Source of the DNA: Fonsecaea monophora | Lineage: Eukaryota > Ascomycota > Eurotiomycetes > Chaetothyriales > Herpotrichiellaceae | Reading direction: 5' to 3' | NCBI RefSeq assembly: GCF_001642475.1 | Contig: NW_019173935.1 | Coordinates: forward strand, 124,001-188,000 | Length of the DNA: 64,000 nucleotides | Part shown: positions 23,000 through 33,409 of the stretch, piece by piece | How positions within the stretch are numbered: the first letter of the stretch is position 1 | How the letters are laid out: each line of letters opens with the position of its first letter | Program-made: the position numbers and the translations under genes | Notes under the pieces: generated by a model | Database searches by the model: none | What the model saw: the letters and a program-made list of their open reading frames with translations, nothing else | What the model was told of the DNA's origin: nothing

Positions 23000-23164
23000 C
23001 TTGTCTTTGACACCATGCGTGCGGAAAAGTGCCGAGCTGCGCTTTACACCGGTCTCGTCGCCGTTACGGACAGGACTGCGTGAAAAGCCGAGGCCTCATT
23101 TTACTCTTATATTTCCACACCGCGGTGTCGGAGGGAAGGAGTCAGATAGGCGGAGCTGGTCGGG

Positions 23165-23191
23165 CGTGCGTGCGTGCGTGCGTGCGTGCGT
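23165..23191. repeat. CGTG tetranucleotide microsatellite
   Basis: Nearly seven uninterrupted copies of a four-base CGTG unit in the non-coding region. A short GT run also occurs at 22725-22737. Confidence 0.85.
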
Positions 23192-23952
23192 CAGAAGAAG
23201 GGATACAATTCAACAAAAAAGAAATGCCATATCCACATTCAATCTCGTGATGAAATGAAAAGGGGTCGCAGGAAAGGCAGCGCGTGTTTTTGTTCCTTGG
23301 TGGTTCTGCATCGCTGCGTTGTATGTTCAGAGTTCAGTGTGCCTTGTACTGGTGCACTGTGTGCTGTGTTTCCAATGTCCAACTCGGATCTAGAAGAACA
23401 GCCAGCCAGCCAGTGGGGTCAGGCCGATTCCTGGTTCCTTGACCTGGTTTTCTTGTTTTGTTTTTTTTTTTCAAAGAAAAGAAAACAAATAAGAAAAACC
23501 TTTTTCATCGTGGGGGTCAAACAAAAAGTTTGCACCATTTCTTGCTTGAGGCAAGACCATGGGGAAGAAGATGGTCACATACACACACACTGACCCCAAT
23601 TTCTGCGCCGCATCTCGTTGTCATGTTTCTCTTTGCGGTTGGGAGTGTACAGAGAAAAGAGAACTACGAGGAACACGTTTTAAGGAGGCAGAAGACCGAT
23701 GGTGGCAGAAGGCTGGCGATGCAGGAAAGAGAGTGACACAAAATTTGATTCTACTGCTCCAGACAATTCTATTGTGACGACGTTTGCTGCAAATTGACCA
23801 TCTCATAGAATTTGGACGGTCTCCTTTTCTCATCTCTTCTTCCGTCATATCATGCATAAATACCAATACCCACACCCGGATCCTGCCATACAACTTTGTC
23901 TATTCCTTTGACCATCGGTCCAACCCGTCTCTTGTGCGCCAAGAACGTCCCT

Positions 23953-26900
23953 CTATGCAAAAGCTCCATGTTGCATATTCCTGCCACTTCGGTTCCTCAC
24001 GAGAGCAAAGGTCTTCTGCATGCACTGTCTCTTCCACCAATCCTTGACTCGGCTGAGCACTTTCCGCTTCTTGTACGCAAAATCGGACATTGGAACCGTA
24101 TCTCCCAAATCTGGATGTGGATACTCGAACGAATGCTGTGTTTTTATATGGCACGACTGGCTGAGTCTCATTGTACCGGTTTCCTGTTGGGTAGAGCTAT
24201 GTCGTGTTCCTAGCAGTCCTGTGGACTTTGTGAATCCACTGCGAAGGCTGTGCAGGTCAAATTTCTTTCTGATGGTAGAAGGCTGTTTCTGCGCCATCGC
24301 AGCCGAGCTGTCGTCAGAAAAGAAGCTTTGGACTTCTCGGAGAGGCGGCCTATACAGCGCCTGAGGTTGGTCCGGGAACCGAAGGCTGAGATTCAGTTCT
24401 GAAGAAGTGAGCGGCGGCCCTAATTCAGGAGGTGCTAGCTGGGGCACCGATCCCAAGCGGGGAATCTGAGAACTGTACCGTGTACTGTTCAAAGGCTCGA
24501 TGACGCTAGTATTGCTTCGGTGCGAATGGACAGTCCTGACTGATGCTTTTCGAACAATTTCAATGCCTTTCTTGACAGGGTCCGGCATCGCCGCCAGCAT
24601 ACTGGTCCATCTCCGAGGCATAGGCGTCGGCACAAGAATACTACCTGCAGAGACCGTCGTTGGAGGCAGTACTGCCACTGAATCTGCACTCAATTCGGCG
24701 TAGCCAGCGACTGGCGAGGTCTCGCTCATCTTTTCGGGCGAATCATCAGTTACCCATTCTTCATCTCGCCCAACGACCTCCAGCAACTGTCCCGTTTGTT
24801 CGAGGACTCCCAATTGCCCAAGACTCTGGGATTTCCTCCGGCTCTTCATCAGAATTCGTGCTCGCCGTCTTTGATGCGATGCTTGTCTTGCGAGCGTGTC
24901 GCTTTTTGACCTGCGATGAGTATGTAGCGCTCCTTGAGTCGGCAATTCGCCAGTTACCTCTGGGCTGAGACTCAGCTCCGACAATCTTCGGACCTTGAAT
25001 TTCGTCTGTGGTGGGTCCGAGTCAATGTCGGCCATGTCTCCAGAAGTCAGTGAAAACTTTGCGTTGGATCGGGTAGACTTGGTCGACTCTGAGGTCAAGA
25101 GTCCGCTGGTTGACTGGAGTGTCTGCCACCCAGATGAATGATCCCGAAATCCGGAGCTCACAGAAGACAAAACTAACCTAGAACCGACCCGATCTTCTAG
25201 AATGGCTCCAGGAGAAAGTCTGGCATCCATACTGGCAAACAGACGGCGGGGAATGAGTCGACGCCTTTCGGAACTGGCGAGGCTGGAGTGTCGAATAGTT
25301 GAGCTCGAGGTCGTCGGTCTCAAGTTGCATGAAGACAAAAACCGCGGCATACTGGACGTTGCTCGGACGGTGCTCTCCACGCTACTATTCACTGCCGCCT
25401 CTGAATGCTCAGGGGGACTGTGTGTTTGGAGATGTGGTGCATCTTCGCAGTCGGTCCCGTCGTCATTCAGTCCTAGACATTCAATATGTCTATCGAGAAG
25501 GGACTCGATGGTGGACCTTTCATGCATGGTAATCTGACTGCCATCTGCGTTAGTGCTGGGGAGTGCTTGCTCAGAAGCCATTTTCTCCCACTGGCTCTGC
25601 TCCTCGACAGCTCCTAACTTCGACCCATCTTGCAATTGTGGGGACAGAACTCTTTCGAGGAACTGCAAGTCTGGATGCTCTTCAACGGCATCCAGCCGAG
25701 AGAAGGTCTGAATAAAATGAGCCGGTTTTCCCTGGTCAGGCACATAACTATCAGAAATTTCCAGGATGCGACTGAATCGCTTCCTACTCTGCGATGACAT
25801 TGGCCGCTCGGGCATTGGCGACAAGATCTCGGGGTGATCTTTCGAACGAATGTCGCCGGATGTCTTTGGTCGTTCCTTTAACCCAGACGAATAAGAACCG
25901 AAGGACAGTGGTCTAAAATTAAACGAAGGTAATTCCCACTGAGAGTGAGCCCGTTGAACGCCACGGAATGCTGGTTGGTAGTTTTCGTCACAATGCGGAT
26001 CTCCATATTCCATCAACCTAGATATGGAAGGCTTGTGGTCAAATACAGGCGAATGGACTCGGGCAGCAAGAGTTGTAAGATCACGCGGGCTTCGACTTGT
26101 ATTTGGAAAGAATGCACTCGAGTGACTTGAGCCACACGTTCGACGTGAGGTGGTCGACGTCTGAGAATTATCTTTTTCGTCTTTCGATCGTCGATCGAGA
26201 TGGTCCTGCTCGGAAGGAGGAAGTCTCTCAATCACCTGGTGGTTACTCCGTTAGCACACAAACGACAACGGAGATGTCTTGAACAACGTCAAAACTATTT
26301 GAACTCCTAACCTTTTTATTTGCAGAAAGAGACCTCATCGGTGGTGCGGTGGTGGCCCCAAGGCTTGACTTCCGGGGTGGAATCATGCCAGCGAAGCTAT
26401 ACTTGGACTGTTTTGACTGCTCGCTCACTCGGCGATTATGCGCTGTCGGCAGCTCCAATGGATGAAAGGCTGAGCCCGGGACTGTGCCGAAAGGTGATTG
26501 AGCTTGACGTCGTTCTGGTGCGGGGAGGTTGTCTAGGATTGTCTGGTCCATATTGAAGGGCAAATTGGCGGCAGCAGTGTCGTCGGGAGGAGAGAAACAA
26601 TCCTCCTCGAGAAATGACTCAGAGTAGTCGTAGTAGTGAGGTGTCGTAGACTCGGTTGGAGACTTCGGTAGACCTCGAGACGAGGCAGCGCTGTGATTCC
26701 AAACTGGCCGGAAACTCTGGAGAGAATTGGACATGGGAGTAGTGGTCCTTTGATGCGGATGACCAGCGAACTCATTGAGAGAGGAGATTGCTGGCGACGG
26801 CAAACGAACGAAGGAAGAGGTGGAATTATTCAGGTCGGCAGGATATACAGGTGGACCAGGACGCAAACGATACGCAGAGATGGGGGAGGATGCAACCGTT

Positions 26901-27550
26901 CCGACACTTCCCACTCTTGGATAGCCATGTCTTGCACCATGCCTGTAGGGATATGCCTCACTGAGGGCAGGAGAGGAAGCCCGATAACCGGTCCGGCGTC
27001 TGTGGCCAGAAGTGATCATGGGGGAACTCGAATGCAGGCTGTGAAAGTCACGGTGACTGCGGAGAGTGATCAGCGACCTATGCGAGTGAAGTGGACGAGC
27101 AGGGACGCCGGGACCAGTGAGGTGTTGTTGGGATCTATGCCGTGGACCAGCTCTCTTGGAGCGGAACTCTGAGTGAAGAGATGTCTGGGCAGAATGAATA
27201 GTCTCTCGTCCTGATAAGGCCGAAGATGATGGAACCTGCCGAGGCCCATGGTGGCGGCGGTGAGACTGTCGTCTTCGTGGTCGTTGGTACTCGAGGTGAG
27301 GGTTAAACGAGGTATCGAAGGAACCAGCACGGCGTTTAGATGACTGCAAGCGGGAACTGGAACGAGGTATCCGTGAAGGCCGAACAGCGAATTGGCCACA
27401 GTCTCCCAATTCAGTCGTGTTTCTCAGCATGCTTTGCACGGCACTGGAGCGAAGTGAGGCCATGGACGTTGTTGGTTGCAGGTCATCCTGTGTGGCGCCA
27501 TTGTGGGAGACATCTTTCTGGATGTTGGGACTGATCTCTTCAAGTGGCAT
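23953..27550 (-). CDS. Ser/Arg-rich protein of unknown function
   Basis: At least 1173 aa from two exons (27550-26312 and 26235-23953). The intron uses a GTTAGG donor and a CCACCAG acceptor and keeps frame. The protein is mostly low-complexity, rich in Ser, Arg, Pro and His, with many short basic motifs. More ordered-looking islands are a STIESLLDRHIECLGL helix near the middle, a RRRLIPRRLFASMDARLSP segment, and a C-terminal basic helix (SRVKDWWKRQCMQKTFAL). There is no signal peptide. I do not recognise a function; a scaffold role would be a guess. The start is uncertain: the frame stays open upstream of the first ATG (27550) and reads protein-like (LSAYSAYNLYRYAKRW) to about 27700 without an ATG, so a further upstream exon is likely, probably joined at the CAG acceptor near 27707. 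Confidence 0.75.
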
Positions 27551-27580
27551 CGCGAGCCAACGTTTCGCATATCTGTACAA

Positions 27581-27993
27581 GTTATAGGCGCTATATGCTG
27601 AAAGAGGATAGATGAGGCCAGACGATGATGTGAGTAGGAGTGAGTCAGAGTAGACAGACGAGTGAAGAGGGGCGTTCAGGACGTAGAGGAGCTTGTTATG
27701 CTGAGAAGAGTGGCATGAGGGACTTCATCCAGAAGATGAGACTTGGTTGATGATGAGGAGGTGAAGAGAAGGTGAAGATGAAGGTTCCCAGGGGAGCATG
27801 TGCCTTGGGAAGGTGCCACCTTGTAACCTGCAAAGTGAAACTGCGTTGAGGCCTGGGAAGGGACGCGTTCGACAACATGGCAGGCACATGGCAGCAGATG
27901 GAAGAGCATCGTCGCGCCATCTTATACTGCCATGGTAGGAGTGTTCAGCTCATTGCTTTCATCATTAACTCAAACATCCCGTAACTTGTTCCT
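27581..27993 (-). other. Probable 5' end of the Ser/Arg-rich gene, unresolved
   Basis: About 410 bp between the Ser/Arg-rich gene and the RecQ 3' end. On the minus strand positions 27707-27580 are open in frame with the gene below and end upstream at a TTCTCAG acceptor-like site. Two short frames with ATG at about 27909 and 27920 could supply the first exon, but no donor clearly joins them. An ACGCGT occurs at 27863. Confidence 0.4.
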
Positions 27994-30900
27994 TCAGGTA
28001 GGCATCATGCTAATCTTTCCTACTCCACCACCACCCCGTCCTCCTCCACCGCGGTTACGGGTGGAAGAGGCTTCTTTGCTGTTCTTATACACAAATTCCT
28101 GCAGACCTGAATTGCTGGTGCTTGACCGTGCACTGACACTACTCTTGACCTTTCTTGTAATACCACCGCTGCCTCTCTTCCCCTTCGTCACCGCTGTCCT
28201 TCCCCTCGAGCTTCCGCTACCACGCTGCTGAGGGCCACGTGAGGCACGGCGATTCCAGGGCACGGATTTAGGATGAGAGTTGCGCTTTTTAGACGCAGCC
28301 TTTTGGGGTCGGGCCTCGAATGCAGACGTCTGTGAGACTGCAATCTGTTAGTAGCTGGTAGCAGCTAGCTGACAGCACTCAACTTACGTTTCTCGTTGAA
28401 GTGGCTCACATCGTCAGCCACACTGAAGTAGTGACTACTCTCGCTTTCATCGAGATCTTCATCACTTTCCGTCACCCGATCCGCATCCTCATCGTCGCTG
28501 ATCTCCACAATTGATGGGTCAAAAGGTCCATCTACATCTTCCCCTCTGGCCTCTTTCATCGCCTTGTAGTCATTATATGCACTTCTGGCCAGCCGCAACA
28601 GGACAGGCCCAAACATCTGGAACGTTTCTGGGTTCATTCTGCAAATATTTCGAAGTGCGGCCTCATCTTGCGGAAACTGAGTGGCGATCTCTCGAAGTAC
28701 AACATCGGATATTGAGGTCTGCCGTAAACCTTTCGTGATTTGAATCCGCTTGATTTCCTTCTTTGCATTATCAACAAAGTCATTCAGGATATGTTGGTGA
28801 ACCTCGTCAAGCCCTCCCGTCCTGTCATCTGTAGTAATTGGAGGTCCGACTTTTGTATTCCTCTTGGACCGGGTGCCGCCAACAGCGGGGACTGGGTCAA
28901 AAAAGAAGTCGGCATCTTCTTCCACTTCGTCGACGAAATCTTCGTCGGTATCCTCATCAAACTGTGCGCGAGGAGGGATCTTGCGAGACCTAGGCTGCAA
29001 CGGCGAAGAAACGTTCGTGGACACAGGATAGTCATCAGCAGCGGCTTTGACTCCTGTCCGTTGTGTTTTCTTCTTGGCCTTCGAGCCGCCGGCTTTGGTT
29101 TTCGATTTATCTCTCGGCGAGACCAAGACTTGTAAACTCAATGTTCCTCGACCGGTCTCGAATTCGGAGGCTCGGGGTCCTGGCTTCACATATTGCGTAG
29201 CGAAGCCTGCAGTATTGACCTTGTTATATTCCACCAAAGCATCCTCACTAATGAGCCGGTAGAACAATCTCTCGACGTCCCCCCTAACCAAATCTGCCCC
29301 GAGCCCGTATTCGCGAAGGTTATTGTGGTGGAGGTCGGCGATCTTCTTGTTTTTACCGCCTCGATAGACATCGACACAATGTAACAGGGTAACTTGCTCT
29401 CGAGACACTTGCTGGACGATACGAATTGCATTTCTGGCATGCTCTGAAAAGTCTTGCGTTTCGAAGGAGCTAGTTGAGTTACAATTGTCACAGGTATTGT
29501 TGCAGTCTTCTCGCTTGAAGTGTTCGTTGAAATATCCGAGCACTTGCTGTCTGCGGCAATCGCTGCGATTCTCGCAGAACTGGACGACGTTTCGCAACAA
29601 GTGCTTCTGCCTCTCCTTTTGCTGCCAATCACCATCGCCTTTCTCGATCATCCGCTTTATGGAGGTCGTGTCTCCGTAGCCATAGAAGAGATAGCACCCA
29701 GCTCTGCCTCCGTCTCGCCCAGCTCGACCTGTCTCCTGGTAGTAACCTTCGAGACTCTTGGGAATGGTGTGGTGGATGACAAATCGGACATCTGCCTTGT
29801 CAATACCCATGCCGAATGCAATCGTAGCAACGATGACTTTGTAGACGCCAGCTTGCCACTCTTTCTGGATATGAATTCGCTCTGGAGCTTCCAGTCCAGC
29901 ATGGTAGTGGCGGGCTTGAATACCATATTCGTCCTGGAGTTGCTTCGCAACATCTTCACAAGCTTTGCGTGATAGGCAATAGATGATTCCTGCTTGGCCC
30001 TTATAAGACTCCTGGATGAGAGAGGCAATACTTGTAAGAACGGCTTGCTTGCTGCCTTTGGGTCTCACCTCATACGTGAGATTGGGTCTGTTGAAGCTCT
30101 GCGTAAAAACCTCAGCGCCGTCCATACCGAGGTTATGCATACAATCCACTTTCACGTTTTCGGTTGCAGTGGCGGTCAGGGCCATCACTGGCACATCCAT
30201 GAAACGCCGACGAACTTCACCCACTGCCTTGTAGTCGGGGCGAAAATCATGTCCCCACTGGCTGACGCAGTGTGCCTCGTCAATCACAATGCGTGCAAGG
30301 CGTCTCCTCCTGTTCAAATCCAGAAAGACCTTGAAGAACGTCTCGCTTTTGTTGAGCATCTCGGGCGTGACATAAAGAAGCTGAACAAACTTTTCTGGCT
30401 CGTTAGATCGTAGCGCTTCGAGGATATAGTTTCTATGTTCTTGCGAGGTCTGGCCGTTGACCAGTACAGCTTGAATGTGCAATTTCTGCAAATGATCCAC
30501 TTGATCCTGCATCAAGCTGAGCAATGGAGAGACGACGATAGTCACACCTGCAGTCCGCCCGCTTTGCACCACGGCTGGCAACTGATAGCAAAGAGACTTG
30601 CCTCCGCCAGTAGGCATCAGCACAAAGGCATCCTTGCCACTCAAAGTCGCGTTAATGGCTTCCAATTGATTGTGACGAAACTCGTGGAGATGAAATTTCT
30701 TCCTCAGAGTTGAGTGCACTTCTTTCGACCATGGATGTTGCATCAGAGCTGCTGGTGGAGGGCGAGATGTGGATGATGCGGATGCAGGTTTTTGGGGTGA
30801 TACCCTGCGAATGTTGTCACTCACTTCACGCAGTGCAGACCGTCCACTTCGGACAGGGGACGGAGCTGCTATTGGCGGTAGATTTTGTTCATACTGTTCT

Positions 30901-32951
30901 GCTGCCTTGTACATTTCTTCGTCATCCAAACCATCCTCGAAGTCTTCATCATCGAATGAGAAGTCACGAGCTGGACTACCCATTGTTCTTGAAAAGTCGC
31001 CTTCGCCAGCCTTCGCACCCACACTGGCGAGCACACGACTCGGGCCAGGAATATTGAAGGCATGAGGTGTGGGAGAGATAAGCCTAGCATCAGCCGACAC
31101 TTGAGCCCTCTTGGGAGATTCACGATAGGGAGAAGGGCTTCGGTTGGACGACTTGATAGCCATGTCAACTGCATCGTATCTGTACAAGGATGGAGTTTGA
31201 CGAATTGATTGCGTCGAGAGATGAGAGAGACCCCGCGGAGTCTCACTCTTCATATTCTTCGACGTTGATTGAGGCGGCTTTTGAGTCGAGGCAACCAGGA
31301 CCCTCTGATCCGAGACCTTTGAGATTGGAGACAACAAACGGTTCCGGTCTGATGTTGGATGGTCTCTCATTCTGCTGGAGGTCGACACTCCCACCTGTTC
31401 CAAAAGGTTGAAGATTGCGAGTTCTCGGGCGTCGATTTCGCGTTTCGCCCTGAAAATCTTATTGCATAGCGAAGTCAAGACATCCTCGGGATCATCAGGC
31501 TCAATAATATGACCCGCTTTACGAAGTTCTTCTCGCTGGTCAAGCATTTGTTCCCGTTGATTTCGGAGTTTGAACAGAGTGGCAGATTCTTCCTGAAGTC
31601 GCGTTGCTGCGTTGATCTTGTTTGCTATCGCCTTTTGGCGATCTTTCAGGTGGCTAGAAGCAGCGCCCCGTTCGCACATCTCCTCCAGGATTTGTCTGCC
31701 GACAACTTCCTTCGAATCCTCCAGTCGCTGCACGAGACTTTGTAACTGGTCTTTTCCGTTCATAACGAAGCTATCAATCAATGTTTTCTGTTCCAATGTC
31801 AAGTCGCCAGTAATGTTTGGTGTCGGAGTGCTGTTAATCGATCCAAATTCCACATTCGACGTCGTCTGCGGCGTGGATTTAGGTCTCATTCGGACGGCAT
31901 CCACCGGTCCAGGCGATGCATGGACCGAGAGTTGTTGAGATCGAACTGGAGAGCGGGAAGCTGTCTCTGAGCCTGGTTCTTTTACCGTAAACCCGAGTAA
32001 GCCTGGACCAGACACATCCATGGAGAAAGCATCGCCAAAAGAATCTGTTTCAAACTTTTGAGCAGGAGTTACATCTTCGTCGTCGTCCGAATCAGGAATG
32101 ATGTTTAACGATCGCTGAATTCGAGCTTTCAGAGGACGTGTTGAAGGATGTGACTGTTGGGCGTTTACTGTTGTATTCCTTTGGTAACCTTGACCTCCGT
32201 CAATTGCTTTGGTCCCACGATTCAATAAGGTGTCTGAGTCGGGAGCCGTGCTTCCGCTTCGAGTGCTTGTTTGAGTCAGGCTGATTTCTCCCTTAAGGCG
32301 TTTCCCGTTGACGCTGGTTTGGCTTCCGCGGATCGGAGAGGTTGTCGTCGTCGTCGTGTTGTGCTGGAGTATCTTTGTTGACGTTCGACTTGACTGCGGA
32401 GAGAGCAGATCCGACTCGTATTCATCGCTTTTCCTCTTCTTCCCTTTTTTCTTTGGCGATGGCTCTACGCGAGAAGCCGACCTTTCGTTCCATAGCTGAG
32501 TTGGGGGCCCAAATTCGCCAAAGGAAGAAGTCGTGGCGTCGCCGGTTAAATCAATTTCGTCGATGTCGAGGATGTCAATAGAATCGTCAAATTTTATGTC
32601 ATCAAAGCTCGTCACTGGGGTACGCGGCTTCGGAATCTGCCGGGATATAGAAGGCGTTTCATATTTCTTCGAACGGCCGGATTGCAGCTTGTTGTCGTCT
32701 GAGGGTCGAGATGGAGTTGGGGTCGGAAGTGGGTTGGGCTCGCGTTGCAATTGAGTATGCAGTTTTGGTCGTGGAGGGATCTGTGGTGCCAGCTGCAATC
32801 TTGCCATGTCCTCGTCTGTGTCTGCTGCCTCCGACTCATCGTACAATATGCTGGCAGTATCAGCAATAACAGATATGTGCTCCAACGATCCAAAAGAGGG
32901 TGGGTGCTGCAAGAGCCATGAGAGGGAGCTGCTGAGATTATTCTTGGTCAT
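27994..32951 (-). CDS. SGS1: RecQ-family DNA helicase (Sgs1/BLM type)
   Basis: Predicted 1635-aa protein from two exons (32951-28388 and 28337-27994; in-frame 50-bp intron). A long, mostly disordered N-terminus of about 740 residues, as in Sgs1, precedes the helicase core. Walker A is MPTGGGKSLCYQ (about residue 780) and the DEAH box is VIDEAHCVSQWGHDFRP (about 893); helicase motifs V and VI are GMGIDKADVRFVIH and YYQETGRAGRDG. The RecQ zinc-binding region has CEN...CRRQQVLGYF and CNNTCDNC. A winged-helix region and an HRDC domain follow (ALREIATQFPQDEAALRNI reads in the HRDC, about residue 1420). The C-terminus, mostly in exon 2, is basic and Gly/Arg-rich. The family unwinds recombination intermediates with Top3-Rmi1 in the nucleus. 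The A. nidulans counterpart is musN. Two ACGCGT elements lie in the divergent promoter. Confidence 0.95.
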
Positions 32952-33409
32952 AGGTCCGTCTCATCTTGCTGTATCTCAGAACACTTCTGCAGATACAGTG
33001 GTCTATAAAAGGGTGGACTTTGGAGTAGTTGTGTTCGCCTGCGCCAGTCGAGTTTGGAGGATGCCCAAGTCCCCGCCAAAGACGCGTTGAGACTGCTGGG
33101 TGCAGTGGGCGCGGTACGCGGCATCAGTGGTGGGATTGGGTGACTAATCTGCCAAGAGACACCAAGGCACGTGATCCAAATTTGCATACGAGGGTGGCAC
33201 CCATGGCTTCGTTTCCTCTTCTCAACCACTACGAGGTACAAACTGTCAGTCGCCCGAAAAGTACTCGGTACACAAAGGTGCCAACGTCCTTGACGAACGC
33301 GTCGCTCCCAGTAGACTTGGAAGAGTCAGTTCTGCTTCTCATGCCAGGACCACCTTTTCTTGGGTGTGAGAGTGCCTCTTAAACCGATCACTTCCTTGCA
33401 TGCGCCACC
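32952..33409. promoter_or_regulatory. Divergent promoter: RecQ helicase and Kelch gene
   Basis: This 458-bp region separates two divergent starts (32951 and 33410). It carries two ACGCGT hexamers, at 33082-33087 (131 bp upstream of the helicase ATG) and 33297-33302 (113 bp upstream of the Kelch ATG). No other gene is supported here. Confidence 0.55.
33082..33087. promoter_or_regulatory. MCB-type element (ACGCGT) near RecQ start
   Basis: ACGCGT core of the MBF-binding cell-cycle box, 131 bp upstream of the RecQ start codon, with a second copy at 33297-33302 in the same divergent promoter. A replication/repair helicase is a plausible S-phase target; binding is inferred. Confidence 0.4.

Larger units (their letters stand above)
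20003..23952. other. 4-kb region without a recognisable protein gene
   Basis: This lies between the 3' ends of the ankyrin-subtilase and the Ser/Arg-rich gene. The 20290-20550 part looks like a plus-strand fungal promoter/5' leader: long pyrimidine runs and TATATA at 20466. It is followed by an 84-codon frame from ATG 20555 that ends in a GTAAGG donor-like site (20806), and by other splice-like signals (GTAAGTAT near 21055, TCGCAG near 21326). No domain is recognisable in any frame. From 22400 on there are microsatellites and A/T tracts. It may hold a non-coding or weakly coding transcript. Confidence 0.4.
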
